From Vibrio maritimus (GTDB lineage Bacteria > Pseudomonadota > Gammaproteobacteria > Enterobacterales > Vibrionaceae), in assembly GCA_003263775.1 (NCBI GenBank), contig JYJJ01000019.1, positions 62,001 through 126,000 on the forward strand: a DNA stretch of 64,000 nt, written 5' to 3'. The translations under genes and the position numbers were made by a program. Positions 1-9,360 of this stretch are shown here, in pieces. The notes beneath the pieces were generated by a model that was not told where the DNA came from, made no database searches, and saw only the letters and a list, made by a program, of their open reading frames with translations. Position 1 is the first letter of the stretch, and every line of letters starts with the position of its first letter.

Positions 1-65
1 TGAACTTGGGTTTTAACGTTTTCTAGATACGCTTTTAATTGCTGCTTCATTGCTTGATCTAACAT
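1..65 (-). CDS. ahpF: AhpF, alkyl hydroperoxide reductase flavoprotein subunit (5' end only)
   Basis: Only the first 21 codons lie in the window; the gene runs off the left edge. The start MLDQAMKQQLKAYLENVKTQ matches the N-terminus I know for vibrio AhpF, the NADH-dependent flavoprotein that re-reduces AhpC. It lies downstream of ahpC on the same strand, the classical ahpC-ahpF order. A long hairpin separates the two genes. The identification rests on a short peptide plus context. Confidence 0.75.
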   Translation of the reverse strand, partial: MLDQAMKQQLKAYLENVKTQV

Positions 66-169
66 ACTGATACCTATTCTATAAGACTGCTTAACATCAG
101 AAGGAATTTAAAAAGGGATAACGAAAAGGGGACCCTTTTGATGTTGAATTAATACTGTTTTTAAAGGGT

Positions 170-228
170 GCACGCCCCCACTTTTACAAGCCAATGGTAG
201 AAGCCATAAAAGTGACTGCGGGGCATGC
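170..228 (-). other. Hairpin between ahpC copy A and ahpF
   Basis: An outer stem (GCACGCCCC with GGGGCATGC, one mismatch) encloses an inner stem (CACTTTTA with TAAAAGTG) and a loop containing GCCAATGGTAGAAGC. The same architecture occurs downstream of the second ahpC at 4428-4485, with different stem bases but the identical loop. It probably acts as an attenuator or mRNA-stability element between ahpC and ahpF; that role is inferred. Confidence 0.55.
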
Positions 229-281
229 AACACGGACACGAATGTCGTTTATTGCTGCGTTTGATTAAGCGCTAAGAGCGC

Positions 282-838
282 TTAGATTTTGCCTACTAGG
301 TCTAGAGATGGCGCTAGTGTTTCTTCACCCTCTTTCCATTTCGCTGGGCAAACTTCGCCTGGGTTAGCCGCTACGTATTGTGCTGCTTTCACTTTACGCA
401 TTAGGTCTTCTGCGTCACGGCCAATACCTTCTGCTGTGATTTCCATTGCTTGGATAACGCCTTCTGGGTCAACCAGGAAAGTTGCACGGTCTGCTAGACC
501 TTGACCTTCACGCATCACACCGAAGTTGTTAGTGATAGTGCCCGTTTGGTCGCCGACCATGTAGTAATTGATTTTGCCGATAGTGTCTGAGCTGTCGTGC
601 CACGCTTTGTGCGTGAAGTGCGTGTCTGTTGATACTGAGTAAACTTCTACACCGCGCTCTTGAAGCTCTGCATAGTGGTCTGCAAGGTCACCAAGCTCTG
701 TTGGACAAACGAATGTAAAATCCGCTGGGTAGAAGAAGAATACTGCCCATTTGCCTTTCACGTCTTGCTCTGTGATTTCTACAAAGTCGCCCTGTTTGAA
801 TGCTGTTGCTGAAAATGGTTGATAGTGGTATTAATCAT
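282..838 (-). CDS. ahpC: AhpC peroxiredoxin, copy A (frame broken at codon 7)
   Basis: Typical 2-Cys peroxiredoxin of the AhpC family, which reduces H2O2 and alkyl hydroperoxides in the cytoplasm and is recycled by AhpF. The peroxidatic Cys sits in FVCPTEL and the resolving Cys in EVCPAKW. From residue 28 onward the protein is identical to the second copy at 4526-5083. Compared with that copy, one base is missing near 818 (codon 7), so the ATG at 838 runs into a stop. Restoring it gives 185 aa. Without it, translation could only begin at an internal codon. The break is probably a sequence error. The copy has its own OxyR-type site upstream and sits next to ahpF, so it is in the ancestral position. 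Confidence 0.9.
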
Positions 839-920
839 AATTTTTACTCTCTCAAAGTGTTTGTGTTGCGCTGTCCTGCGCCGATGTAGATATATTGCAA
901 CAGCCGCTGATTTTTGAAAA

Positions 921-957
921 TTCGTCCTTTCCTATTCATTTGATAGGAGATTCCTAT
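921..957 (-). promoter_or_regulatory. OxyR binding site upstream of ahpC copy A
   Basis: On the minus strand this 37-bp stretch reads ATAG-N7-CTAT-N7-ATAG-N7-CGAA. It fits the four quarter-sites of the OxyR tetramer consensus (ATAG-N7-CTAT repeated with a 7-bp gap), with only the last quarter degenerate. A conserved TTGCAATAT about 30 bp downstream may contain the -10 region. It predicts peroxide induction of this ahpC. Confidence 0.8.
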
Positions 958-985
958 TAAGTTTGTGCGGGTATTATCAAGGACA

Positions 986-1015
986 TAAAAAAGCCCCCTC
1001 TAGAGTTGAGGGGGC
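986..1015 (-). terminator. Rho-independent terminator of the polysaccharide lyase gene
   Basis: Perfect 8-bp GC-rich stem GCCCCCTC/GAGGGGGC with a 7-nt loop. On the minus strand it is followed by a run of six T. It lies 36 bp past the lyase stop codon. Confidence 0.85.
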
Positions 1016-1050
1016 GAATATTTCATATGTTTAAACGAAGCAGCAGAGGT

Positions 1051-4000
1051 TTACTCGGCAGCAATCACTACTGTTGCTGGCATCCCTGTGAAAAGGTCGT
1101 GTCTGCCTTGGTATGCTTTGTCCTGCTGATCTGGGAGTTCGATAGTCAACTCCGATTGATTGCCATAGCCATTCACTGTCACGGTTTGCCCCACCAAATA
1201 CTCGATACGATGACCTTGAGTTTGGTAATCATACTGACCAGAACGAAGTCCGCGATTGATGGTGAGCTTTAAAGTATTGCGATCATCACGGGTGAAAAAA
1301 CGAAAGCGTCGGCTATCACCTTCTTCCATCGCATTGCGATCAACATGATGCAACGGATCTTGAGCCGATACAGACCATTTATCACCATTCCGCTCCAAAA
1401 GAACCATCGCCGGTTTGTCGACACTCACGTTAAGCGGCTCACCACCTTGTGTTGCGACACTTTCGCTACCTGCTTGATGAAAGGCCATAGCGACGATTTC
1501 TCTACTCGCATCTTGTGAGTAGTAAACCACATGGCTCGATTCGTTGGTTCTAACAACCAGCTGTTGTTTCAGCTTCTCAACCAACTCGGGCATTTGCTCA
1601 GCAGAGACATTCGGAATCGCGATGTATTGATAGCTGGAGCCAACGCCTTCGCCACTTGGGTGCTGACCATGGTCAATCGCAATGTGGAACACCGACTGGG
1701 TATCACCATGAGTGCTGTTAATGGCATCTCCGCCACGCAGCATCACGGATGTTTCTGAGCTCGCTAGAACCACATACCCCATTTTATCCTGATGGAACCA
1801 AGCGCTATCTTGAACCGACAGTGTATCGTCGAGGTAATCGCCTTCATTAACGCTCTGTTGATGACCACCATCAACTTGGTAAGTCAACGGCGTATCCCAT
1901 GCCGCCTGATCTAGGGTGGTAATGATGTTACCGACTTCCCAGCCGTCGCCATTTTTGGTTCTTGTCACCTTAGAACCCAGCGCCACAGCCATGTTATCGA
2001 TAAACGCTACCGACTTATTCGCAGAAGCAGAGTTATAAGGTGCTTCGCTGTCGTACTTAAATGAGGCAAAACCATGACTGCCATTGGAAACCACGCCAGA
2101 GTAATGTTTAGGGTTGAAGAGTTTGAAGTCACTCTTCATTGGCAGTTCATCGACTCTAAGCTCTTCTGTTAGACCAGGTAAAGCATGCCAATCCCAGCTA
2201 TCCATGACTTTAGAGTACTCATCACCATCAACAAGCAATTGCAGAACACCACCACCATTGTGATAACCAACATCCGGTTCAAAACTCTCTGCACCCATAG
2301 AGCGCGATGAATTCATTTTGAACGACATATAGTAAGCCGGCGTTTGCTGTCCAGACTGTCTTTGCACCATGAAATCGCTGTTCCAGTAAGCACGATTCAC
2401 CGTCGCTTCATGGGTATTGTTTTCTAGGTTATTGCGAAAGTTCAGCAGTTCTGTTTCGCGACGGATCTCTGTATCACTGCTTTTCGCCTCCAAAACGGTA
2501 TCAATCCCTTTGATAAGCTTGGTAAAGCCGAAAATAGGCGTGATATCCGAGGCGTGACTACGACCAGCCGTTTGAAAATCTAAGCCACCGCGATAGACGA
2601 AATTTGGGTAACTATCGAGCACAAAATCTGCCGACTGATTGTAAGTGGCATTGCTCAACTTCCACGGCGTGTCAGCAAGGATACCAACCACTTCCGAAGG
2701 CGTTCCCGCCATCCACTCAAAGCCATACGCAAAGAACGCCATGTCTTGTCTCGCCCCAACGTGATGGGAGACCGTACCATCAGGTAAAATCCCCGACTGA
2801 CCGTATTTAAAGGCATAACGAGTATTGGTCTCTAGCCACATTTTTAGATCGTACAGGGCTCCTTTGGGTGTCCATTCCGGTAACAATGAGGTGTTTTGCG
2901 CGGCAAACGGAGCATAGTCGCCATACCACCAAGCTGGTACGTTAGTGGCTGATTATAATCACTCCACAGGACGCTCATCATTAGCCAAGTTCGCATACGA
3001 TGGTGACGGTTTGCATCGGCCCAAGCACCAGGGCTGCGTTTTAAATCCTGTTGTAGATAGTAACGGTTATATTCTGGTTGGCGCTGACGGTAGGGAAGAT
3101 CAAATGCAATTTGCAGCAACGCTTGAAAGCTCTCTTTAGCTTGCTTCGCTTGGGTATCGCCGCGAGAAATATCTCGATTCATCACGGGTGACATCACAAA
3201 GCCAGCAGCACTGATAGGTCGGTAAATCGCCATTGGTGGGTCACCATATTGTGCATTAGAGTAGGCGTATTCGCGAAATCTTTCAGAGGAAAGTGCGCCG
3301 TGTAGCGACTGATCGCTTTGTATAGCGCGCTCATTAAACGCTGGCGCTCAAACGCTTCCCCTTGATAGCCAAACTGGTCGCTGTAAGTTAACGCGTAAGC
3401 CAACGCATTAATTTGATTGGCTGCTAGCATCAGTTCCTTGCCAAGCATGCGCGGTCGAATATCCAATAGCTCATCTTCGTTTCTTGCATGGTAGAACTCC
3501 ATACCGTCAAACGCACCATCGTTGTCGTTGAGCTCTTGAATGTAATCTTCTATCTCACCATCGGTATACACAAAGGCGCCTTGCAGACGCCTGTTGCTCT
3601 CAAGGAAAGACATGGCACGTTGATGCAAAAGATCCCACTGTGTCTGATGAACAACGTTAATCGTGATAGTCCGTTTCTCTACGGGAGTCTCTCCATGTTT
3701 CAACACCACGGCAACTGGATATTGACCCATAGACAAACCTGCGTCTTCACTAAGTACGAACTCACCAAACAGCCTGCCGTTTTCATCACGCTGATTTCTT
3801 AGCAGAAATGGTGATTGCTGACCTTCTGCAATTTCGTAGTGCAGAGCGTCGCTTAGTTGACTTGGTTTGTAGTTAAGCGGGTGATTGAGGCGACCAACGA
3901 CCATCTCGCCAGCCTTGGCGTCGACGCTAATATCAAAGTACTCGTGATCATAACTGGCAACGGCGAGAGCTTGAGTCTGAGACGACACTGACGCTCGCGC

Positions 4001-4093
4001 TTCAAGCAAATCCATAAAAGGCAGATCAGAAGCATGAAGAGGGGAATTGAAACCGAGCACGACAAGCCATGCCAATCGAGTTTTGTTGAGCAT
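1051..4093 (-). CDS. Secreted polysaccharide lyase family 8 (chondroitin/hyaluronan lyase-like), frame broken twice
   Basis: Predicted exported PL8 lyase cleaving uronate-containing polysaccharides such as chondroitin or hyaluronan by beta-elimination. The N-terminus is a signal peptide ending LHA-SD. An alpha-toroid follows, with candidate catalytic residues: His in PDGTVSHHVG (about 445), Tyr in FAYGFEW (about 457) and Arg in FQTAGRSH (about 512). C-terminal beta-sandwich segments (SSRSMGAES, GVVSNGSHGFASFKYD) resemble chondroitin AC and ABC lyases. Two single-base losses, near 3277 and 2948, split it into fragments 4093-3194, 3233-2844 and 2886-1051. Repaired, it is 1014 aa, close to chondroitin ABC lyases (about 1020 aa). 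Exact substrate cannot be read from sequence. It is an island between two ahpC copies, with its own terminator. Confidence 0.85.
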
Positions 4094-4525
4094 TGAGATT
4101 CTCTAATTAGGAGGAACAGGAGCGACGAATCTAATGGCTCATAGGTGAAAATTTAAGTTAACTTTTTATTGTAAAGGGCACTATTCATAGAGTTTATGGA
4201 TTTCTAACTTGAAAGCTACCCGTAGGTGTAAGGCAAAAGTTACCAGCCTACGAACATCAATAAGTAACAGATATGACCAGCTCAATTTACCAAAGAAAGT
4301 TGATAAATTGCATGCTAAGTCGGAAGCCAAGTCCCGATTTTACAAAAGGTGAACAATTCAAAATGCATCAATCTAATGAATAGACATCAATACTGGGGAA
4401 GTGAGAATTTCAGGGTTACAAAAGGCTGCACGCCCCTACTCTAAATTGCCAATGGTAGAAGCAATATAAAGCTATTGGGGCGCGCAACACGGACTCGATA
4501 ATCCGGTTTACATCAAGCGATACGC
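4094..4525. other. Intergenic region between PL8 lyase and ahpC copy B
   Basis: About 430 bp without a gene. The left part must hold the lyase promoter, reading leftward, but I see no convincing -35/-10 pair; a 10-bp palindrome AAGTTAACTT lies near 4155. The right part, from about 4420, is a diverged copy of the ahpC-ahpF spacer, including the hairpin annotated separately. Confidence 0.6.
4428..4485 (-). other. Hairpin downstream of ahpC copy B
   Basis: Outer stem GCACGCCCC/GGGGCGCGC (one mismatch), inner stem CTCTAAATTGC/GCAATATAAAG (9 of 11 paired) and the loop GCCAATGGTAGAAGC shared with 170-228. The stem sequences differ between the two copies while pairing is kept, which argues for selected RNA structure. 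Here it no longer precedes ahpF. Confidence 0.55.
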
Positions 4526-5083
4526 TTAGATTTTACCAACTAGGTCTAGAGATGGCGCTAGTGTTTCTTCACCTTCTTTCCATTTCGCTGGGCAAACTTC
4601 ACCTGGGTTAGCCGCTACGTATTGTGCTGCTTTCACTTTACGCATTAGGTCTTCTGCGTCACGGCCGATGCCTTCTGCAGTGATTTCCATCGCTTGGATT
4701 ACACCTTCTGGGTCAACCAGGAAAGTCGCACGGTCTGCTAGGCCTTGACCTTCACGCATCACACCGAAATTGTTAGTGATAGTGCCTGTTTGGTCGCCAA
4801 CCATGTAGTAGTTGATTTTGCCGATAGTGTCTGAGCTGTCATGCCACGCTTTGTGAGTGAAGTGCGTGTCTGTTGATACTGAGTAAACTTCAACACCGCG
4901 CTCTTGAAGCTCTGCATAGTGGTCAGCAAGATCGCCAAGCTCTGTTGGGCAAACGAATGTGAAGTCAGCTGGGTAGAAGAAGAAGACTGCCCACTTACCC
5001 TTCACGTCTTGCTCTGTGATGTCGACGAATTCGCCTTGTTTGAATGCAGTTGCTGAAAATGGCTTGATAGTCGTGTTAATCAT
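4526..5083 (-). CDS. ahpC: AhpC peroxiredoxin, copy B (intact)
   Basis: Complete 185-aa AhpC-type 2-Cys peroxiredoxin with peroxidatic Cys45 in FVCPTEL and resolving Cys164 in EVCPAKW. Starts at ATG 5083 ([14 protein letters not shown]). It is a recent duplicate of 282-838: the proteins differ only within the first 27 residues, while the DNA shows mainly silent differences. Flanks are duplicated too (hairpin on one side, OxyR site on the other). There is no ahpF directly downstream, so its product would depend on AhpF encoded at the left edge. Confidence 0.95.
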   Translation of the reverse strand: MINTTIKPFSATAFKQGEFVDITEQDVKGKWAVFFFYPADFTFVCPTELGDLADHYAELQERGVEVYSVSTDTHFTHKAWHDSSDTIGKINYYMVGDQTGTITNNFGVMREGQGLADRATFLVDPEGVIQAMEITAEGIGRDAEDLMRKVKAAQYVAANPGEVCPAKWKEGEETLAPSLDLVGKI

Positions 5084-5174
5084 AATTTTACTCTCTCAAT
5101 ATGGTCTTGTTATCTGGTGTGGCACTGTCCTGCGCCGATGGATACATATTGCAATGAGAGCGCGTTTTTGAAAA

Positions 5175-5211
5175 TTCGTCTGTGCCTATCTATTCAATTG
5201 GTGTTTTCTAT
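5175..5211 (-). promoter_or_regulatory. OxyR binding site upstream of ahpC copy B
   Basis: The minus strand reads ATAG-N7-CAAT-N7-ATAG-N7-CGAA over 37 bp, the OxyR four-quarter arrangement with two degenerate quarters. It lies at the same distance from the gene as the site of copy A, and the conserved TTGCAATAT follows. The copy A site is closer to consensus, so the two ahpC genes may differ in peroxide response. Confidence 0.7.
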
Positions 5212-5239
5212 CAATGGCAATCGGCTTGACCTATCGATG

Positions 5240-5267
5240 TTGACAACATGAAAATTGGAAGTATTAT
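5240..5267 (+). promoter_or_regulatory. Sigma-70 promoter candidate for the glutathione synthetase gene
   Basis: TTGACA at 5240-5245 and TATTAT at 5262-5267 with a 16-bp spacer, about 120 bp upstream of the ATG at 5387. It is divergent from the ahpC copy B promoter and close to its OxyR site. Confidence 0.5.
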
Positions 5268-5386
5268 TTCGACGTTATTGGAAATATAATCAAGCTTAAG
5301 TTTTGTTTTCAACTGGCGCCGTCAATCAAGCCCATCATCCACGAAGATGAAAAGCATCCACTGCTGCCAGGTTATAGGTACGAATA

Positions 5387-6816
5387 ATGAACACCCCAAC
5401 ACTTGCTATCCAAGATGCCATCAACTGGATGATGACCCACAATGTCATGCTAAAAGCGACGCCAGGAAGCAGTAAACACGCCGCAATTAGCCTCACGCCA
5501 GCAACAATTTTCGAGCTCGCTTCAATGCACTTCGTGAATCAGCGCCTATTTTGGGTCAATTAATCAACGCGGTGGCTGAAAATCATCAGTTTCTTCAAGA
5601 AGCGATTGAGCCGGTTACCCAAGGCGATGCGTTTTTCCGTGAGCTACTTGCGATGCTCAAAGCGATTCATCAGAAAGGTAATGCCAAACGTACGCCGCTG
5701 CTCATGATGCGCACAGATTTTATGGACGACAAAGAGCTGGGACCACAACTTATTGAGTTTAATGGGATTGCAGCAGGTATGGGGCCATTTGGGCAGCGTA
5801 CTCATGAACTTCATCGTTATCTGCAAAAGCACGCTCCAAATGCGTTTAGCAACTGGAACGAAGACCCGGATGCACGGCTTATCGATAACTTGGCGCTCAC
5901 CCGTTTAGCGGAGGGGGTTACTCATGCGGCGCAGAGCATTAAAGCGCAAACTGAAGAGCAAGACCGCGCTAAGTTTTTAATGGTGGTTCAAGAAAATGAA
6001 GACAACATTTTCGATCAGTTCTTACTCGAACAGCAATTGCGTGCAATGGGCATTGAAACCTATCGACGCACCTTCAAGCAACTGCATAGCTCATTGACCA
6101 CTGGAGAAAATGATCGACTAGTACTCGATGGTGTTGGTGGTATCGACGTGGTGTATCTACGAGCGGGCTATCAATATTGCGATTACGCTGCACACGATCT
6201 CGATAGCAAAAAATGTTGTGACACCTTAATGAACACGCGTATCTTCATTGAGCAACATAAAGTTGCCGTCAATGCGACAGTGAGCCAGCAACTCGCCACC
6301 AGTAAGCGAGTGCAAACACTACTCACGTCGATGACGGCTGAGCAACTGACACATTTCGATCTGACCTTGGAGCAAGCAGAGCGCGTAAAAGGTCTCCTCG
6401 GTGACATGAGGCTGGTGAATGAGGAAAGCTACGACTTTATCAGCACTGAAGATGTCGATAATTGGGTGCTCAAAAACCAAGGAGAAGGCGGCGGACACTG
6501 TATTTTTGGCGAGGATATTCCTCAAAAATTGCAACAACTGACCCCGGATCAATATGAGACTTGGGCGCTGATGCGACGAGTTCGCCCAGCACCAAGACGA
6601 ACGCCAGCTCTCGTGGTAAGAGAGGGTGTAGCAGATACCGTCAATGACCTCATTAGTGAACTCGGCCTCTTCACGGTTCACTTAAATGGCAAGCCGGTTA
6701 CCGCTGATGGGGGATATGCTGGATATTTGGTGCGAAGTAAAGCATCGACGACCACCGAAGGCGGCGTACATAGCGGATTAGGTGTCCTCGACTCTCTTGC
6801 GTACGAGGCTCATTGA
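5387..6816 (+). CDS. Eukaryotic-type glutathione synthetase (frame broken once)
   Basis: ATP-grasp enzyme of the eukaryotic glutathione synthetase family, which joins gamma-glutamylcysteine and glycine; it is unrelated in fold details to bacterial GshB. Family signatures are visible: LIEFNGIAAGMGPFGQRTHELHRY (substrate-binding region), KNQGEGGGHCIFGED (glycine-rich ATP loop) and the C-terminal YLVRSKASTTTEGGVHSGLGVLD. One base is missing in the T run at 5508-5511, so the ATG at 5387 only joins the main frame (visible from 5551) after repair. The repaired length is 476 aa, matching the family (about 470-500). It lies beside a peroxiredoxin, consistent with thiol or oxidant defence. Its 3' end overlaps the convergent sigma-factor gene by 7 bp. 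Confidence 0.85.
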
Positions 6817-7328
6817 GCGCGCTTAAAACAGCACACTCCCGAATTGTCCTGCACAACCTGACACTCACTAATCAGTTTTTGTTTTAATTCAATACGAGCG
6901 CGGCGAAGCCGCGCTTTCGTTGCTGGTAGAGTCAAGCCTTGTGTTTTCGCATATTCAGCTTGCGTCACCCCGTTTAAATCGCAAACTTCTATGATATGTC
7001 GATCGGTATCAGACATTTTAGGCAAGATACGCGGTAAGCAAGTTTGCAACTGAGTCATGACGGGTGTCACTGATTCTGGAGCCTGGAGGTCATCCATCGA
7101 CTCAAGCTCAATCTTCTTTCTTAAACGATCTATCAGGTGGTTTTTCGCTACTTTAAAAATCCAAGCTTTACCATCAGACAAAGAGCAAAATCGTTCGCTA
7201 TGACTCATCACTTTAAGAAACACTTCCTGCATAATATCTTCCGTTTCATGCTGGCTTTTAGTTTGTTTCAGCAGCCAAGCATACAGCATCGCTTCCGTGT
7301 TATCCCAAGCCGTCATTAAGCACTTCAT
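6810..7328 (-). CDS. sigZ: SigZ-like extracytoplasmic-function sigma factor
   Basis: Small sigma-70 family protein of 172 aa. Region 2 includes HETEDIMQEVFLKVMSHSERF and the DNA-melting stretch WIFKVAKNHLIDRLRKK. Region 4 is a helix-turn-helix around TQAEYAKTQGLTLPATKARLRRAR. ATG at 7328 is chosen because AAAGG lies upstream; the TTG at 7346 lacks support. The tail carries several Cys (ECQ...GVCCFK), possibly a redox or metal sensor (inference). It is the last gene of an operon with a small thioredoxin and a permease, and no anti-sigma gene is evident. Confidence 0.8.
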   Translation of the reverse strand: MKCLMTAWDNTEAMLYAWLLKQTKSQHETEDIMQEVFLKVMSHSERFCSLSDGKAWIFKVAKNHLIDRLRKKIELESMDDLQAPESVTPVMTQLQTCLPRILPKMSDTDRHIIEVCDLNGVTQAEYAKTQGLTLPATKARLRRARIELKQKLISECQVVQDNSGVCCFKRAQ

Positions 7329-7394
7329 TATCTCAACCTTTCTCAATCAACTACGCCACCTGGCAACCCAAGTAGCGCAGAATACTCTATACCG

Positions 7395-7630
7395 TTACGA
7401 CACCAGCATGGCTTGGACTTGTTCCACAGTTGGCACTGATCCTGTGTGGCGAACGATACCTTCAACTCCCACTCCAGCGTGCTCATCACCCCCGCTTTCA
7501 TGATCGCTTCAAGACTCGTCACTTTTTCCACTTCCACGTCTTGCCCGAGAGAGTGTGCAACATCCACAATACGTTGTGCGGTCACCTGGCAGTTGCGGCA
7601 ACCTGAACCGTATACTTGAATTGTTTTCAT
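7395..7630 (-). CDS. Small thioredoxin (MTH895/TM0996 family), frame broken once
   Basis: Mini-thioredoxin with the redox motif GSGCRNC near the N-terminus, preceded by the beta strand MKTIQVY. One base is missing near 7477; as printed, the frame drifts into an unrelated tail ending at 7343. The repaired end reads GVGVEGIVRHTGSVPTVEQVQAMLVS, the normal family C-terminus, and gives 78 aa with the stop at 7395. Such proteins are commonly encoded next to DUF318-type permeases, exactly as here, and are thought to deliver electrons to or regulate them. Confidence 0.8.
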
Positions 7631-7652
7631 AGTTTAACTCCAATTAATCACA

Positions 7653-8640
7653 TTAGTAATAAGCATTAAATACCCACCCCACGATGGAAATCGCAATAAA
7701 CAAGTAGCCAACAATTAACGCCAGAAAGCGATACTGCATGACTTGTTTTAGCATCATAAATTCAGGCAGACTCACGGCTACCGCCCCATGCAGAATGCTA
7801 AGGTTGTCCCTAAAGGCATTCCTTTTTCAATCAAAGAAGCCATAATGGGTACGACCCCAGAAGCGTTGGTATAAATAGGTATGGCACTCACCGTCGCGAG
7901 CGGTACCGTCCACCACTGACCATCCGACAAGTTCTGTTCAAACCACTCGGCGGGCACAAAACCATGAATTAAGGCGCCAATCCCAACGCCGATAATCACC
8001 CATTTCCAAATACGTTTAACAATCGTACCCGTCTCGTTGGCGGCAAACTGATGTCGCTGCTTAAAGGTCATCTTAGGCGTACTTTGAGATGCGCAATTGG
8101 GTTCGACTGATGGACTCTCTTGAAGGTAAACCTTTGCAAGAAAGGGTTGTAGCCAGCGGTGAGCTTTTAGAGCATCCACCAGAATGCCAGCGAGAATGCC
8201 CAGAGAAAGTCCAGTTACGACATAAAGAACCGTAAACTTAATACCAAGGATGCTGCCAAGCATGATGACGACCACTTCATTGATAAGCGGTGAGGTAATC
8301 AGAAAAGCGATCGTGATACCAATAGGGATGCGAGCAGATACGAACCCATAAATAGTGGAATTGAGCTACAAGAGCAAAAAGGCGTCACAGCACCAAACAT
8401 CGCCCCTAAGCCATACCCCACTCCTCTATGTTTACCTTGGAGGTAATCTCTGACTTTTTCTGTACTTAGCGCAGCCCGTATCAGAGAGATAACGTAAATC
8501 AGCACAACAAGAAGCACCAAAATCTTACTGGTGTCTTCAATGAAAAAATGAACACCAATGCCCACCGACGTCGATGGAGAAAATCCAAGCAATGAATAGG
8601 CAAGCCAGTCTGCTAACCAAGTAAAAACATCCAACATCAT
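7653..8640 (-). CDS. DUF318-type permease (frame broken twice)
   Basis: Polytopic inner-membrane permease of the DUF318 (YraQ-like) family, with the hallmark TPFCSCSSIPLFMG in the first half and the partner motif SAIPIYTNASGVVPIMASL in the second. The family is often linked to arsenic or other metal/organometal export; the substrate is unknown here. Bases are missing near 8345 and in the C/G run at 7784-7787. Repair gives 329 aa ending ISIVGWVFNAYY. The ATG at 8640 is supported by AAAGGA just upstream. It is first in the operon with the small thioredoxin and SigZ-like factor; no ArsR-type gene is seen nearby. Confidence 0.8.
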
Positions 8641-8834
8641 GTGTTCCTTTAGATAGGTCCCTATGAACAACACGGATGAGGTTTGAAAAGGATGCTTTTA
8701 ATTTCAATAAAATCTAAAAACACATTCTGGTTTTAGCTTGCTTATCAAAATTTAGAAGTGAGCCTAGGCTTTATGGGGCGAGCCAACCACGAGTTGGCGT
8801 ACTTCAAAATGCAAAAATGACAACGGAGCAGATT

Positions 8835-9140
8835 ATGCCTACCTACTACTCAGTACTAGAAGTTACCCCAACCGACCAAGATTGGGTTGCAGATTACATA
8901 GGCCCTGCCAACAAGCTTGTAGCTCAGTATGGTGGTAAGTATCTGGCACGCACCAATAGCCATGAACCGCTGGAAGGCGAAGGTGAAGAGCCTGCATTAA
9001 GGATTATCATCGAATGGCCATCAAAAGAGGCCGCGATTGGGTTTATGAATAACCCTGGTTATGTACCTCATCTCAAAGCACGGACAGCAGGTTCAATCAG
9101 TCGTCACGCTTTGATCGAAGCGAAAGACTACTTGGCTTAA
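8835..9140 (+). CDS. DUF1330 family protein
   Basis: Small (101 aa) soluble ferredoxin-like alpha/beta-barrel protein of the DUF1330 family, marked by MPTYYSVLEVTPTDQDWVADYIGPANKLVAQYGGKYLAR and IIEWPSKEAAIGFMNNPGYVPHLKAR. Function is not established for the family. ATG 8835 is preferred over ATG 8817 because GGAG lies six bases upstream. It stands alone, divergent from the permease operon, and is followed by a terminator. Confidence 0.8.
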   Translation: MPTYYSVLEVTPTDQDWVADYIGPANKLVAQYGGKYLARTNSHEPLEGEGEEPALRIIIEWPSKEAAIGFMNNPGYVPHLKARTAGSISRHALIEAKDYLA

Positions 9141-9145
9141 CTTAA

Positions 9146-9173
9146 AACACGCCTTTATCTTCAAAGGCGTGTT
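9146..9173 (+). terminator. Terminator after the DUF1330 gene
   Basis: Perfect 11-bp stem AACACGCCTTT/AAAGGCGTGTT with a 6-nt loop directly after the stop codon; the following T-tract is weak (GGTTTC). Confidence 0.65.
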
Positions 9174-9360
9174 GGTTTCAAAACCTCTCACTTAGGCAAA
9201 GCGCTTAAGCTAAATACTGATGACCTACCTGATACGCTTCCAGATCCCAAAGAAACGATTCAAAATTAATGAAAGACTTTTTGCTCTAACTCGGTCTGAT
9301 TAAGCCTATAAACGACAAATTCGTCGCTTGCGAACACGCAAGCATCATCAGGGGAAGAGT

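Noticed and set aside
1006..1272. Plus-strand reading frames opposite the PL8 lyase
   Set aside because: They are shadows of a well-supported minus-strand gene, have no recognisable domains and partly overlap its terminator.
282..5211. Composite transposon with ahpC repeats as ends
   Set aside because: The lyase is flanked by direct repeats, but there is no transposase, no terminal inverted repeats and no target duplication; a segmental duplication is simpler.
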